Part shown: one piece after another, positions 1-12,490 of the stretch
Layout of the letters: each line of letters starts with the position of its first letter
Numbering within the stretch: the first letter of the stretch is position 1
Assembly: GCA_008921705.1 (NCBI GenBank)
Contig: VFFE01007127.1
Span: forward strand, 829,472 to 893,471
Direction of reading: 5' to 3'
Source of the DNA: Burhinus oedicnemus
Lineage: Eukaryota > Chordata > Aves > Charadriiformes > Burhinidae
DNA length: 64,000 nt
Translations under genes and position numbers: made by a program
The notes under the pieces: model-generated
What the model was told of the DNA's origin: nothing
Databases searched by the model: none
What the model saw: the letters and a program-made list of their open reading frames with translations, nothing else

Positions 1-2286
1 TTGTCTAGCTTCAGCACAAGGGTCTGACGAAACCGTACATGCACTGAAGCCCATCGCTCTGCCGTGGCCTCCAGTTTACCACTGCAGCGAGTTTTCCCTG
101 TTGACGGGGTGCTTTGGAAAGGGCCAGCCTGTCTGTCAGCAAAGGCTCTGCCAGATGGGGGATTAGCTGTTGTCTTACCTGGAACATCTTTCTAGAATGT
201 TTGCACAGGAGGCAGAAATGCTTCATTTCAGGTACTTTCTCCTGATTCTCAGCCAGCTGAAATACAACTACGGCTGTTTTATTACTGTCACCTACAAGTG
301 TGATCATAACAGCAAGGAAAATACATCTGTCTGTTGTTCACTGGGAAAATTACTGCTCCTAAATGAGCTATCAGCAAAGGCTGCAGCTGTGCTCAGAGAC
401 AGGCTGGTTGCATGAAAGCACAAACCTCCGTAGCAGGTTAACATGGCCAAAGGCTCGTGCTCTGCCACAGACTCTCCTGATGATCTCAGGTAAGTCCTTT
501 GTCTGCTGCTTGGTTCAAGTTCTCGGTTGGCACCTGAGGGTGATGGCAGGGCTCTGGGCACAGGGCTTGTGAATCACCTGAACAGCTTAGACTCCCAGCT
601 CCCTTCAGCCAGATACCAGACACCTAATTACATCCATAAATTTGAGCTGTAAATTCCTGGAGGACTTCTGTAAATAGTTTACATTTTTGACGAGTGTACC
701 AAAAGTAGGACCCTGTTTTAATACAGATGGGCTTGGTGGCCAGTTATCATCCCATGGATGTAATGCCCTGTGCCCAGCTAAACATTTTCACTAATGCTGC
801 TGAATTTCTATAAATTAGTTTTCTATTGAATTGAGTTACTTTATTATGGTGAAAAATGTAAAGGAAAAAAAAGGGGGGTTGCCATAGAAAAGCCTGTCTG
901 CTGAGTCCAGCGCTCCTCTTCCCCTCTGCAGTGCTGTCACAGCTCTGCCCCTGGTGCACCAGGATGGGAGAGGAGGGCTTTCAGAGTGGTGGCGATGCTG
1001 CTGCTCTCACCTTAGGCAGGATTTGAAAGCATGTGGGAACCCCCCCAGAGACCCCCCCAGCAATTCCTTTACCTTTGTCACTCAGCTGTAAGTGCTTTGC
1101 AGGCAGCGCTGTGGGGGTCACAAGCACCCCTTTCTGTTACAGGCAGGCAGGATCTCAGCCGTCCCCTCAAGGCCATTTCACCAGCAGCTCCTGTATGAAA
1201 CAGGCAAGGGCAGACCAAGAGCATGCCGTGTGGCTTTTCTCCAGGAGACCCCAAGAACATGTGGTTTAAACTGAAATATCACAAAATTTCCCACGCGAGC
1301 ATCACATTTTCCCTTCCTTCCTGAGGCTAGCCAGGCCTTTTCCTGCAGAGACAAGGGACAGATGCTCATGAATATAACTGGACACAAGGAAGATGATAGC
1401 AGTGAATATGTTATTCCCTCCCACCAAGAAGCAGTTGGTTTAAGAGGTGCCTCTGGCAGCTGGATGTGTTGCTGCTTCAGAGCCTCTGCTGATGAAATCC
1501 CTGCTTTGTATCTCGATAAAGGATCTATCTGCCTCTTCTCCCTCCATAAAGCACAACCTATATTTAGAGCGTTTAGAGTTGCGTATTTAAGCAGCAGGCT
1601 TAATTAAATTCTCCTGGTGAAGGAATCAGCCCCTATTGCCTCTTCACGATCCTCACCATGGACTGCTCTGCTGTAAATACAGCCTGCCCAGAGCTGGTGG
1701 GGGACCAAATCCAAATGGGGACCTTCTGCTCTGTCCTTGGAGCAAAAGCATTTGGACCCAAATGGAGGATCCCAGAGCAGTGGTACTGCTGGGCTCAGCC
1801 CAGAGCTGCTGTTCGGGAAGAGAGTGAGGATAAAGCTCTCTTCTTGAAACTTGGAACATTTTCTGGGTGTTTTTTACCAGCATTGGAGTTTAGGAGCAGG
1901 GAGGCAAATCTCTGCTCTTTTCTGCAGGATTGTTCCCAGAAGATATCATTATACATTTGTTTATTGAATTAAAAAAGAATGTAATCGTCTCTTAGGCCTT
2001 CTGCCATTTCTGTATGAGGGCATGCACAAATAATGGAGACACATCTTCTTCAGTTATTTATCTGAAGAGAAATGCCTAATGCATTACGATATATTCCACT
2101 TGAACTGGAGTCCAGTATCCTGCATTCAGTGCATTAAGCTGTAACTCGATTACGCCAGAGGCTGGAGTCCTAATGAGGATCAAGGCCTGCTGGGGCTGCA
2201 GGGATCAGCAGGAGAAAATGGTCTTTGTTCCCAAGATCTCAGTCTGAGCAGGACTCTGTCCCTCTTTTCTACATGCAAAAAAGGCC
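1..2286. other. Noncoding stretch, no gene seen
   Basis: No convincing exon, RNA gene or recognisable mobile element was seen on either strand. Open frames are short and overlap on both strands, as expected by chance. Small oddities are a C-rich direct duplication at about 1040-1063 and a homopolymeric A/G run near 863-882. The part from about 1950 to 2190 is AT-rich and shows no repeat family that I recognise; it could be unique regulatory DNA, but nothing in the window proves this. Confidence 0.6.
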
Positions 2287-2577
2287 TGTAGCAATAGAAC
2301 AAGGGATAATGGTTCTAAACTAAAAGAGGGTAGATTTGGACGAGATTCAAGGAAGAATTTTTTTCTGATGAGGATGGTGAAACACTGGCCCAGGTTGCCC
2401 AGAGAGGTGGTAGATGCCTCATCCCTAGAAACATTCAAGGTCAGGTTGGACGGGGCTCTGAGCAGCCTGATCTGGTTGAAGATGTCCCTACTCACGGCAG
2501 GGGAGTTGGACCAGATGGCCTTTAAAGTCCCTTCCAACCCAAACCGTTCTATGATTCTGTGATTCTGTGATTCTGTG
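2287..2577 (+). mobile_element. CR1 LINE, 5'-truncated 3' end
   Basis: This is the 3' end of a CR1 non-LTR retrotransposon, the dominant LINE of birds. It shows the decayed C-terminus of ORF2, the conserved stretch just before the end (CCCTTCCAACCC at about 2529), and a terminal run of three ATTCTGTG-type octamers ending near 2577, which fixes both the strand and the 3' boundary. The copy begins abruptly within the ORF2 C-terminal region, the usual 5' truncation from incomplete target-primed reverse transcription. The reading frame is broken. The variant before the tail reads GATGGCCTTTAAAG, which separates it from the CR1 copies near 44.8 and 49.9 kb. Confidence 0.93.
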
Positions 2578-5139
2578 TAGCAGAAAGGGCATTTCTTTGT
2601 CATGCAACATTACATTAAATCTAACAATTGGTGGGAGGGAAGAGCGAGGGAAAAGCTGTAGCATCACCCCAGCCCTCATGAGATGGGGCAATGAGGCATC
2701 CAAAATGCTTCACAGTGACTAAAATCAGACTGGGCAAAGGAGCCCCAGTCCAAAGGTGACTTACACTTGGTCATGCAGGAGATCTGCAGGAACGTGAGGG
2801 ACTTGGGGTCTCAAGAGCTCTTGAGACACAAATCCTCTTCCTCAGCTGTACTGGGGAGCAGTTTCCAGACCTACCTTAAGGGCAAGGAGCCCATCTGGTT
2901 CCCAGCTCTGTATGCCAACACCGACCAATGTAGTGTCGGGAAAAATTTAATGTATAGAGGAGGAGGAGACTGGAGAAGATCCTGATAGATGTAAAAGCTG
3001 ATCTTTGCTCTGACAGCATGACCCAGCCTGTTCCTCTGCTCCCTGGAAACTGGGATTTGAATGCACGGAAAGCATGTGCACATCAGCTATTCCTGTAGCA
3101 GAGAGCCAGCAGCGAGCGCTCTTTGCCACCTGCCAGAGATCAGACCCGAGAGCAAGCGTTGCACCACGTCAGCGTCGGAAGGACCTCGGTGCCCCTTTCT
3201 GGATAGGAAACAGCCTGAGCTTCAGCTGCGTGGGTACTTACAATTCTCCACCGACCGAAGCGGGAGGGGGAGCTTGTTAATCCTCTGCTGTTGAAATGCT
3301 GTCGTACAGCTCAGCTGGAGAGAGCAGGGGTTATCCTCTCCCGTGCTGTTCGCTCTCCTCCACAGCTCCCCAGGCAGGACTTGCCAAGCTGATTGAAACA
3401 CACAGCTCAGACCTAGGGACTGGCTGAAACATCCATGTCATGCTCCATCCCGGGCACCGTGTGAAAACGATGGCACAAGGATGCCATCATTTACGGGGAT
3501 GTTACAGTTCTTGTTCTTCAGGCCGGTATTTCAGGCAGGATGTTTTATCTCCCAGAGCTAATATCCTACAGGGCTAAATGCAGCACCCGCGCTCTGCCAA
3601 AGCCCCAGAGAGATGGTCTTTTTTGGTGCCTGCTGTCACTGCTCGTGTTATTGCTGCAGTTGTAGAAATAATGTGCTTTATTGATGACTTTTTATTTCCT
3701 GTTGGAACGGCAGAAATATGTGTACACACATTGTGAGTGTGTTTATACAAGTGAAAATTATTGCTAAGCCCCAGCCCAAGGAGGATATTAAAATGAAGCT
3801 GGATTTGATTTTAAGTAAAGACATAGAGGGATGACATTCAGCTTCTCCAGGATCTGCCTCTATTTGCATTTTTGATGTGTTTCTAAGATCCAAACACGTC
3901 AGCCTTGGACAAACACAGGGACCAAATCTGAACCCTTGAGCGGTGACAAACTGCTGTGCTCTCCAGCTGGGAAACTGTCCCCTAAATGCAGTGCAGAAGG
4001 GTCTTGTTTGTCCCCTGTAAGCACTGTGCTAGAGGGGGGACACCGGGCTGTCCTTCAAGCAGGTCGTGTCCCTCCTCTTTGGCTCTCAGACTCCTGGCCA
4101 AGGTTGCCTCTTTTCTGGCCAGTGGGGTGGGTATATTGGATGCTCCTAGAAATGGAGCTGTCAGAGCGGGTGTCCCTGGTATTTACTAAGATGCTTCCCA
4201 AGGAGCCGGTTGCTGGACCCTCCCTGCCTGCCCCCTACACATGACCCTGCGCTGTTTTTTGATGTCAACATGGTTTGACTGGTAGAATGACCCCTCTTGT
4301 TCTGCAGAAAGGAGGCCACTGTGCCTTGACAGTGTAATCATGTAAGCCTGTCTGCTTACAGCAAAGAGGGCAGCAAGGATCATCTTGGAAAAACTACCCA
4401 CTGTCTCCTGAGGAAGCTCAAGTCGTATCCTCCCTTAGTGCATCAACGCAACACGTTTACACAGCGTGACTGAAGTGTGAGCGTGGCCAAAATACTAGTT
4501 AGTAGGGGAAGGCAGGGTATGCTGGGGTAATCCTTGTAGTCTTGCAATACACTTGGTCTGGAAGACGAGGAGGATACAGAAATGAATGGCTGGAAGTGGC
4601 TCCAGGGTGTCATGGAGACCAGCCTGCTCTGCTGTCCTGTGGCAGGATATCAGTCTGGCTGTCCTCGGTATCTGCAAACTTCTCTGTCTTCTCAGTTAAC
4701 CTCATTCAGAGCTAGCGATCCTTATTTTAGAAACATCCTCTAATGCTCACCCTACCTGGTCATTGTTGGGAATGTTCCAGTTGCATCTTCCCCTACTCCC
4801 ATGGGACAGTTGGAGTAAATTGATCACCAGCTCTTTTGCTAGTGTTGGGAAGGACCCCAATGCAGGCTAGAGCTATGTCCCTGGCTAATAAACATTTAGA
4901 GAAAAGAGGGATAGAGCCCATGTGTGTCCCTTCTCTGCTATGCTGCTCCCTGGTGTTCACCCCATCTTGTCTCTGTGTGTTTGGATTCTTTCTACTTAAT
5001 GCAATCCTCTCTTTTATTTTTTTAATTTCACCTTTACTTCTTTCAGACTATTTTTCTAGCATCCTTTTCATTCTGAATTCTAACCCTGTATTTCCCAAGC
5101 TTAACTCCCCTCTTTGGATCACACACATTTTAAAGTGTA
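2578..5139. other. Noncoding stretch, no gene seen
   Basis: No gene or clear repeat was found. The block at about 3645-3890 is AT-rich, contains an exact octamer motif ATTTGCAT at 3862-3869 and has the look of unique, possibly constrained sequence. The part from about 4950 to 5139 is pyrimidine-rich and may be the flank or a further decayed part of the CR1/L3 fossil that follows. Confidence 0.5.
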
Positions 5140-5650
5140 TTATCTTTGCTATCATTGCGGTTTTCAAGAGAAGTGTTTGGACTTGGACCAGTTTCCTACG
5201 GGACCCCAGACGAAAAATCCTCCCTATTTTGACAACCAAATGTGAATAAATACTCTTTGAGCACAATTTTCCCACCAATTTTGCATCTGCCTCACGGGGG
5301 TTTCCCCTAAACAGTATATATTTACGATGTCATGTGAGACCATGTCAAAAGCTTTGCTAAAGTCAAGATATATCACATCTGAAACCCCCTCCACTCCCCT
5401 TTATTCAAAAGGCCAGTTACTCTGTCAGAGAAAAAAATTAGATTGGTTTGACAATGTTTGTTCTTAACAAATTTGCATCAGCTGTTTTTATCACTTTATT
5501 ATCCTCCAGGTGCTCAGAAACTGCTTAATGATTTGTTTGAGGGTCTTTCGGGGTATGGAAATCAGTCTGTCTGTGCTTCCAGTCTCCGGGTCCGTCAAAC
5601 ACAGGCGTTATATTTGCCTTCTCCAGTCTTCCAACATATCCCTGCTGGCC
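5140..5650 (-). mobile_element. Ancient CR1/L3-like LINE, reverse transcriptase fossil
   Basis: On the minus strand this stretch reads as a decayed piece of the reverse transcriptase (RT) of a CR1/L3-clade LINE. Two peptide signatures can be seen directly. YLDFSKAFD, the RT motif A block with its conserved aspartate, lies at 5370-5344, and EKANITPVF lies within 5597-5632, upstream of it in the element as the RT order requires. Between and around them the nucleotide pattern follows the old amniote CR1 consensus, but frameshifts and stops break the frame. Decay is much greater than in the CR1 copies at 44-50 kb, so this insertion is far older. The ends are approximate. An octamer motif ATTTGCAT falls inside at 5471-5478, probably by chance. 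Confidence 0.75.
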
Positions 5651-7111
5651 TGGACAGTGCGAGTCCCCGTCGTGGCAAGGCGGAGTTTCAGCAGACACCG
5701 CTGAGTTGAGTCCGTGCAACTCATCGCAGCAGTGAAATCCTTCTCCTCTTCTTCTGGTGTATGTTTCTCTCCCTTGTTTGTATGAGTTATGAAAATGTTT
5801 TATCTTTCTCATTAAAAATGAAGAAAAAAAAGAAAGATACTTCAACCTCCTCTCTCTCCTTCTTTAGCAATAAACTTTTGTTTTCCTCTGTCTTCTCATC
5901 CTTCTAAGAAGGCCTGAACTTCAGCCATGACTTAACCTTTGCTCATTGCCCTGGCTTATGAGTGGGGAAAAAAAAAAGGCCATTCCTGTATTGAAGGATT
6001 TGTCTGGTAGGTGGAGACGCCAGCTGGTTGTGTGGCAGGAGGGACAGCAGTAACACAATGTTAAGGATGTGCTCCAGCAGGTTCCTCCACCTCCTTTTCA
6101 GTAGCAACAATCATAATGTTACTCGGTCCCTTAAGAGCTTGTCTTCCGGGAAAATTTTGGGGATTTCAAGTCCTACGTCACCAAGGCATCTCTCAGGATT
6201 GAAATTCGAGTTCACGCTTGCAGCTGCGGAGTAAACCTCAGGGCACATTTACTCTCTGCAGGGGAGTGGGATGGGCAAAGCCCCAACTAACCCAGCCTGG
6301 TGCATCTGTGGGCACAGCACAGCCCTGGGCCAATTTGGCAGCAGCACCCCTGGTCCTTCCAGTGCTGGGCCCAAGGTGACACACAGCCCCTCTGAGGGGT
6401 TAATGAGCTCGAAATCTGCACCACGCTAATGCTTCATACCCTTGCTGCTCTTGCATCTCCTGATCTTGGCTGCATCCCCTTAGCTCCTCGGTGCTTCAGT
6501 CGCGTGTGTGTGAATTATGCTGTCTGGCTGCTTCACAGGGCCATCGAGGAGGCTGGGTGCATTGGGATCCCTGGATGAAAGAGCCCTTAGAAATGCAAAG
6601 GAGGAATATTCCCCATTAGCAAATGCGGTGTAGAAAAGACAACGCAGCAGGAAAAGGCTGGAGTGAAAAAGACAGCACAGATGAGAGCCGTAGCAGAAAC
6701 GCCCATCACGGAGCAGATAATGCAGGTGGCTATGGCAGGGATAAAGCTGAAGTGGGCACTGCCTGCTACAATTCATTAATGCAGCAAAGCCATAACACAT
6801 CAGCTCTGTACCAGAAGGAAAATAATTGAATACATTTCATACAAATAAAATGAGAAGTGTCTGGGAAAGCTCAGCCCACCCTGAGCTCCCGCTGCCTCAG
6901 CCCAGGTGCCTGCTGTTTTCCTGGTGCAGTGACGGGTGACGTGTCCTGTTTGCTTCTTGATGGGCCCCACATTTGCAGCAGTTGCTGACTCCTGTAGCCA
7001 GGTGGTGACTGAGCTTGGATTCTTACCTGCAAGTATTGAGGTGTGACAGTCTGGTGTTTGGGGTGATGGGATGGCAAAACTGGGGGATGGAGATTAGTTC
7101 ACAGCTGAATC
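5651..7111. other. Noncoding stretch, no gene seen
   Basis: No gene or clear repeat seen. The start may hold further unrecognisable LINE sequence. A T-rich then A-rich patch lies at about 5740-5840, and a short A run at about 5967-5978. Confidence 0.5.
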
Positions 7112-7210
7112 AGCCACTTCCTTGGCTCTGGGCAAGTCTGTCCTGTCCCTTGGTTTCTCTAGATGAGGTATCTAGTGATGTTTACCAGCTCACAAGAGCA
7201 TCAGGAGTGA
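7112..7210 (+). mobile_element. MIR-like SINE remnant (weak)
   Basis: The order of short blocks here (GCCACTTC, GGGCAAGTC, then a TTGGTTTC-type block followed by an AGATGAGG-type block) follows the core of the MIR/CORE-SINE family as I know it, in sense orientation. Such elements are ancient in amniotes and survive in birds as short diverged pieces. The match is patchy and could be coincidence. Confidence 0.35.
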
Positions 7211-7294
7211 CTCCTGCGGTGGCTGTGAGATGGTCTGATAGCCACTGGCAGAGGTCCCCTCTGATCTGCACAGGAAAGCACTGTGGTTTCTCTC

Positions 7295-7350
7295 CTGCAG
7301 ATGTGCTACTGCAGATGTGCTACTGCAGATGTACTACTGCAGATGTGCGA
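7295..7350. repeat. Tandem repeat, 14-bp unit, four copies
   Basis: Four contiguous copies of the 14-base unit CTGCAGATGTGCTA. Copies one and two are identical, copy three has one change (GTGCTA to GTACTA) and copy four has one near the end. The near identity points to a recent expansion, probably polymorphic. Each unit carries a PstI-type CTGCAG palindrome. Confidence 0.95.
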
Positions 7351-8654
7351 TGGAGAGACAAAAGGGCTGAATCCTTCAAGGCAATCAGGACTCTGATCTC
7401 TGTTCAGTAAATCCTCTTGGCATGCTCTGAGTCTCAGGAGCTGTTGAATTTTGCTGGATCCATAGAAAAGGGTCCAGCACTTCACAGGATTAGACCCTTT
7501 GCATGCTCAGCAAAGTCATACAGGTTGTCCATGACAAAACAAGGACACGAGTCCCAATGTGCCAAATCCCATTTCTGTGCCTTAAGATGCTCTTTGCTGC
7601 TGCGTAAAGATTTCTTATAATCTGTAGCTAAACATCTCTTTGATGACAGCATTCGATTCTGCTTTTCTTTGCAACTCATCCAACACTGTAAAATGGCCTT
7701 TATCACACTTGGCTATCTCTTGTTAATAAAGTGCCAGGAATTCATTAAGCACAAGGACTGAATGGGGTCAGGATGACAAGGAGAAACTCCACCGCAAGAG
7801 GAAGTCAAGAGGCTGAACCTTGGCAGCCCAGCTCGCAGCAGCAGCGAGCATCGCCTGCAGAGAGACCGGGCGTCGCTCGAGGCTGCTGGGAAAGATGCAG
7901 GATCCTTTAGACCCTTCAAGAGCGTTCTCTGTTGAAAGCAAGGTGAAGGCTGGATTTTAGTGTTCACCCAGATTTCGCCTTCTGTAGAGGTTTCCTAGGT
8001 GTGAGTGGTTTGAAAGTGTGGGCTGGGCAGTGAGCGCTGCGCATCTGCAGCACGTGTTATGTTCCCAGGAGCGGGTAGTTACACATCTCCTTGTCAAATT
8101 AAAGTGTGTCTTTCAAAGAGCAAAGCTAAAAAATGACTAATCCTGCAGCAGCAGCAGTGACAGCCGCTTTCCAGCTCCGTGCACAGACTGTCTTGCCGGA
8201 GTCGTTTCCAAATGCATCCCCTCTCTATGTCCCCCCCCACCCCAGGCTTTCCCCTGCAGAGCCTCCGTGGCTCTCGGGGCCTTGCTTAACCCCACTCAAT
8301 TCCCCCACTTCATAAAGCAGCTGCCAGCCCGTGGGTACCACTCCTCAGAGCAGAGAGAGGAAACTGAGGCCACGATACCTATTCTCCCCATTGTGTTCAG
8401 GCTTTTGGCAGCTCCACGATGCTCCTGTTGTCCAGTTGTCCAAAAGACCTTCACAATAAATATCATAGAAGCCATTTTAGCTACAGGCACCACTAAGAAG
8501 TTCGTAGCTTGCACACAATGACTGCTGTCTGATTTCACAGTTACTGCAGCGTTATATTAAGTTTGAAATGGAGAACAATTTTGTGGTAATTTGTGATTTC
8601 GAAGAGGAATAGGTTTTGCTTTAAAGGATGAGACTCAAGCTGCTTGAGAGCAGT
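7351..8654. other. Noncoding stretch, no gene seen
   Basis: No gene, RNA gene or recognisable repeat. A C-rich run lies at about 8230-8244. Open frames on both strands overlap and look random. Confidence 0.5.
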
Positions 8655-8702
8655 TAAGGAACTGCCAGCCCTGGAAGTTTTTAAGAACCGGTTAAGCAGC
8701 CC
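8655..8702 (+). mobile_element. Possible CR1 3'-end fragment (weak)
   Basis: A short stretch that recalls the CR1 segment encoding the very end of ORF2 (CCCTGGAAGTTTTTAAGA, about 8670-8687), without the octamer tail. If real, it is a very short and diverged remnant. Confidence 0.3.
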
Positions 8703-11700
8703 TTCAGATGTATGATTTATACCTTGTTTGAGAGCTGCTCTCTCAAGAATATGAACAAAAAGTCTAGAACAAGTTTGCTACCTAAATTTCTCAGACTAGA
8801 AACCCCCAGAGAGCATTATAAAAATGGACAATTTCATGACAGAACTAGCCGGTCACAAGCAGCACCATTCTGAACATTAAAATTTTCAAAAGCAATGAAG
8901 AACTCTGGGTACCTCATGTTTGGCGTATTCAGCATTTTCTAGGAATTGAACTCCTTTCAGGTTGGGCTGCAATAAGCTGAATTTTCCAGTCCACTTGGGA
9001 GACTCCTGGGAGTTATCCCATCCCATCCATGCTGTTCATGGCTTTATGGCATTAGGCCAAGGCAGAGGATAAACCAAGTCAACAAATCTGAGTTAACCAA
9101 TTAATACGGGTTTGTCAAAAGAGCTTGAAAAATAAATCAGAAAAGGCTGGGAGGAATAAAACAGAAAAACCTCCAAAACAAATCAACAGCCTCAGACCTG
9201 AGCAAGTTGCTTCTCCTACCACATGACCAAATTATCTCCTAATAGCTCCGCAAACCTTAGGAATGGAGTGAAATCACAGCCAAGCACTCAGACGCGGGAG
9301 CACGCTGTGCTGCTTAATGAATTCCTATTGTTCTTTACCTGCCTTGTTCCTGGGCCACTGTGCTGGCATGTTCCTGGTGGCTGAAAACAGGCTGCTGTAT
9401 TAAACTTACTGGAAGGTGAGGATGCACCCACAGTGGCTGCAAATAGTTTGTAAATCACTCCCGACAGGGGTAGCGGTAGGGACTAGTTCTCTTTCTTCCA
9501 TCTGCCTTTCCCAGCTTCATCTACACTGGCAAGTGGGACAGGGACAAGGACAGGGACAGGACATTTCTTGAGCATGACCTGTCAATGAGTAGACTTTACA
9601 ATTGTCAACGTGCTCCCTGGCATGACACTGGCCTGTGCCAACAAGTGCTGGGCACAGCTTGAGAATAGCTCAAGACAGGAGCCTTATCTTCCGAAACAGG
9701 GACATCTATTTGCTGGCAACCTAAATGTTTGCTGGGAACATTATTTGGGCCATTTTAGCATTTTAGCAGCATAGACTGTCCTATTTGAGGGCACCGGCCC
9801 ATGCTTGAGCACTGCCCAATTTGCTAGTGTAAATGTAGGCTATTGCCTATGCTGCAAACATCGTAAAGGAGACTCCACCTCTGCCACTGCCTCTGCAAAA
9901 AGACCTTTGATGGTGCTACATGTCCAGCTCACTCCTGTGAAATCTACTTCTGGGGTCCAAATCCAGGATTAAGAGAACTAATGGAAGTGTGTCACTAGAC
10001 TATAGTAGCCTTTACATTGGGCAGTTGGCCCCATACAGAAGAAAGGGTTTCCTCTGGTCGCCTAATGCAGAGCGGTGGCAGTTGTAGCGTTGCTGAGTGC
10101 TGCAGTACCATGAGGTCCTGGCTGGTTTGGAGCCCCTGGTGGCCTTGATGCAGTGGGAACATCTTGCTCAGCCTGCATCCACAATCTCTGCTCTCCCTGT
10201 GGAGCTGGCTTTCATGATGTTATTGCTGTCTGTGAGATGTTAAGCTCGAAAGTCCTTCAGATCTGTCTCCTGCAGATCACTTGGCAGCAAACGGACAGTA
10301 GCTTCTACTTACTCTGAAAGTGGATCCGAGCTCCTGCCTGAAGCAGGACTTGTAGATTCTGTATTTTATTCCATGCCCAGAATATGAAAGCCATCAGCAT
10401 CCCTGAGCCTTCCCTTGCCCATGCACTGCCAGGACTGCTTCTGAACCGAGTGCCACAGTGGTGGTGCCAGTGTAAGAACCATCCCCAGAGGATATTGGTT
10501 CTTCCTTCTGTGTTCAGTGAAGGTAACCTCTGTTGCTGTGTTGCGAGGAGCATAGGAAGGATTCTGCCTGTCTGGATACTCTAATTAATCAGATTTGGTT
10601 CAGTTCCCCCATCTTGGCTCTGAGCTGTGCGTTAGTTCACGATCAAGAGCTGCACCAGAGAAGGCTGATGTTTTCCCTTCCCTCCTGCCAGGCGGGGGAA
10701 AGCAATGCAAGAGGTTTTGGAAAGCCACTGCTGAGTGATCTTGCTCTTAATTGCGCTCCGCAGGCTGGATTCGTAAAAGCGGGATGACACATCGGGTTGT
10801 TCCTACTTGTTTTTCTGCTGAGTTCATTTAGAAGCAGGGGCTCCCATCCTGGTACCGAAGAAACATCATTTGTTGCACTTGCTGCTGTGGCCGGTGAGTG
10901 TTTCAGGCAGAGAGGAGGGCAGGAATACGTGAAAACCAAACCCAGACGCAGGGTGGCTTTTATTCACACAGAGAATAAACAGCAAAGACAGGAACAGGGA
11001 TTCCTACACATGTGTGTGTGTGTGTAAGACCCACAACTGCAGAGGTCACAGTGGCTGGTGTCACTGAAAAGCTCAGCCTTTTTGGTTTTGTGCACCCCAA
11101 AAAGGGACGAAGGGCTTTTGCTTCCCAGAGGCTCAACAGCAGCAAGGAAAAATGTGCCAGCCTGCAATGCACTCGGACAAAAGGATGTCCCTGGGCACGG
11201 ACATCCAGCTCTTGTTTGTCCTTGTGAATGAATCTGCTGCTACAACCCTCCGACCAGCATGTGTTTGTTGCCCACACAAGCAGGGCAGGAAATCTCAGGG
11301 TATATCCAGTTTTATCAGTGTAGGGGTCACTGTTTATTTCTAGCCTTTTGCCACCCACCGTTAAAAATGCATCTACAGGTGCTGTCTTGTTTAACACCGA
11401 AGCGTTGGCATTCACGTTGGTTTGCCTGGAGCTTCTTCGTGCCTTAGGTCCATCCGTACCACAGTTTGATGTTTGTTCCCCAAACCCCAATGTCCCACCA
11501 CTGACAGTCACCCTCTGCACAATCGGCAATACCGCTGAAAGGAGCAAAACCTGAATCCCAAGCTAAAATGCGTTTTGTCACTGTGAGGACACTGGGTCTC
11601 ATTTCCCCCATCCTGCAAGTCTCTAGCCTAAACTTTCAGCCCAGCCCTGCACCAAAGAGCATCTCTGCTGACATGGGTCTCGTACCTTGGAGCAGATCCG

Positions 11701-12429
11701 TCCCAGTTGCAGAACAGCATCCATGCACGTTTTAACCTGGGTAAGAGCAGCAGGTGACCACCTGAGATGGGCCTTTGTGGTTGCTGGACTGGCTGCAAGG
11801 ACCTGCCCTGCCCCCTGATGCCTTTCTGTGGTGGTCCCAGGCAGGGACCTGCTCTGCTCGCTTCCCGAGCTGTGTCAACAACGCCCGTCTGGCTTGGGAT
11901 TATGGATAGCTGTTGACTCTGACACTTTCTCAGCCATTCATTACAGAATATGTTATGTCAGCCGGCTGCTCTCCACACTATGAAAATGTATATTATTCCT
12001 ACAAATTGCTTTCCCAGGAGGCTCCATATGAATATGCATTTTCCCTTCTCTCCCTTACTTAAATCAAAGATATCTCTATCCATCCCTTCCCAGACCTCTT
12101 GTTCATGCTTCTTCTGATAACTCCACTGCTAATATGAAATTATGTTCTCAGCAGTGCAGGGCAACATGTATGCAGGAGTTAGGGCCAATTTGCATCCTGC
12201 TTAATTTACCCCTGCACTGCTGAGGAAGCCAGTCCCCGTAATGCTGTGCTCCTTATTCTGGTGAGTGGGGTGAACTGGGACGTGCCAAATGCAATCTTAA
12301 ATGTTCTCCAGGGGAACAGACTGTTTCATGCCAAGTGCAAAATTCAGAAGAAACAACGAAAATATTTTATAGTATTAAAGAAACCTGAACCCAGCTTGGG
12401 ACTTTGGGTTTAACCCTGTCTTTGGGGCG
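8703..12429. other. Noncoding stretch, no gene seen
   Basis: Nothing identifiable as a gene. Minor features are a short GGGACA-like array near 9535-9561 and a (TG)n run of about 15 bases at 11011-11025. A minus-strand open frame of 195 codons covers 10960-11547, but it has no domain I recognise and is crossed by several open frames on the other strand; I regard it as chance. An octamer motif ATTTGCAT occurs at 12188-12195. Confidence 0.5.
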
Positions 12430-12490
12430 TATGGTTTCAGGACTGTGGGCGAATCACGTGGTGTCTCTGCCTCCTTCCTCTTACCCTACC
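12430..12490 (+). mobile_element. MIR-like SINE remnant (weak)
   Basis: The block around GGCGAATCACGTGGTGTCTCTGCC loosely follows the MIR core, where a TGGGCAAGTCAC-like stretch is followed by a CTCTGTGCC-like stretch. Only about 60 bases can be followed. Confidence 0.27.

Noticed and set aside
10960..11547. Minus-strand open frame of 195 codons
   Set aside because: No recognisable protein family; contains a translated (TG)n repeat; several overlapping frames on the other strand.
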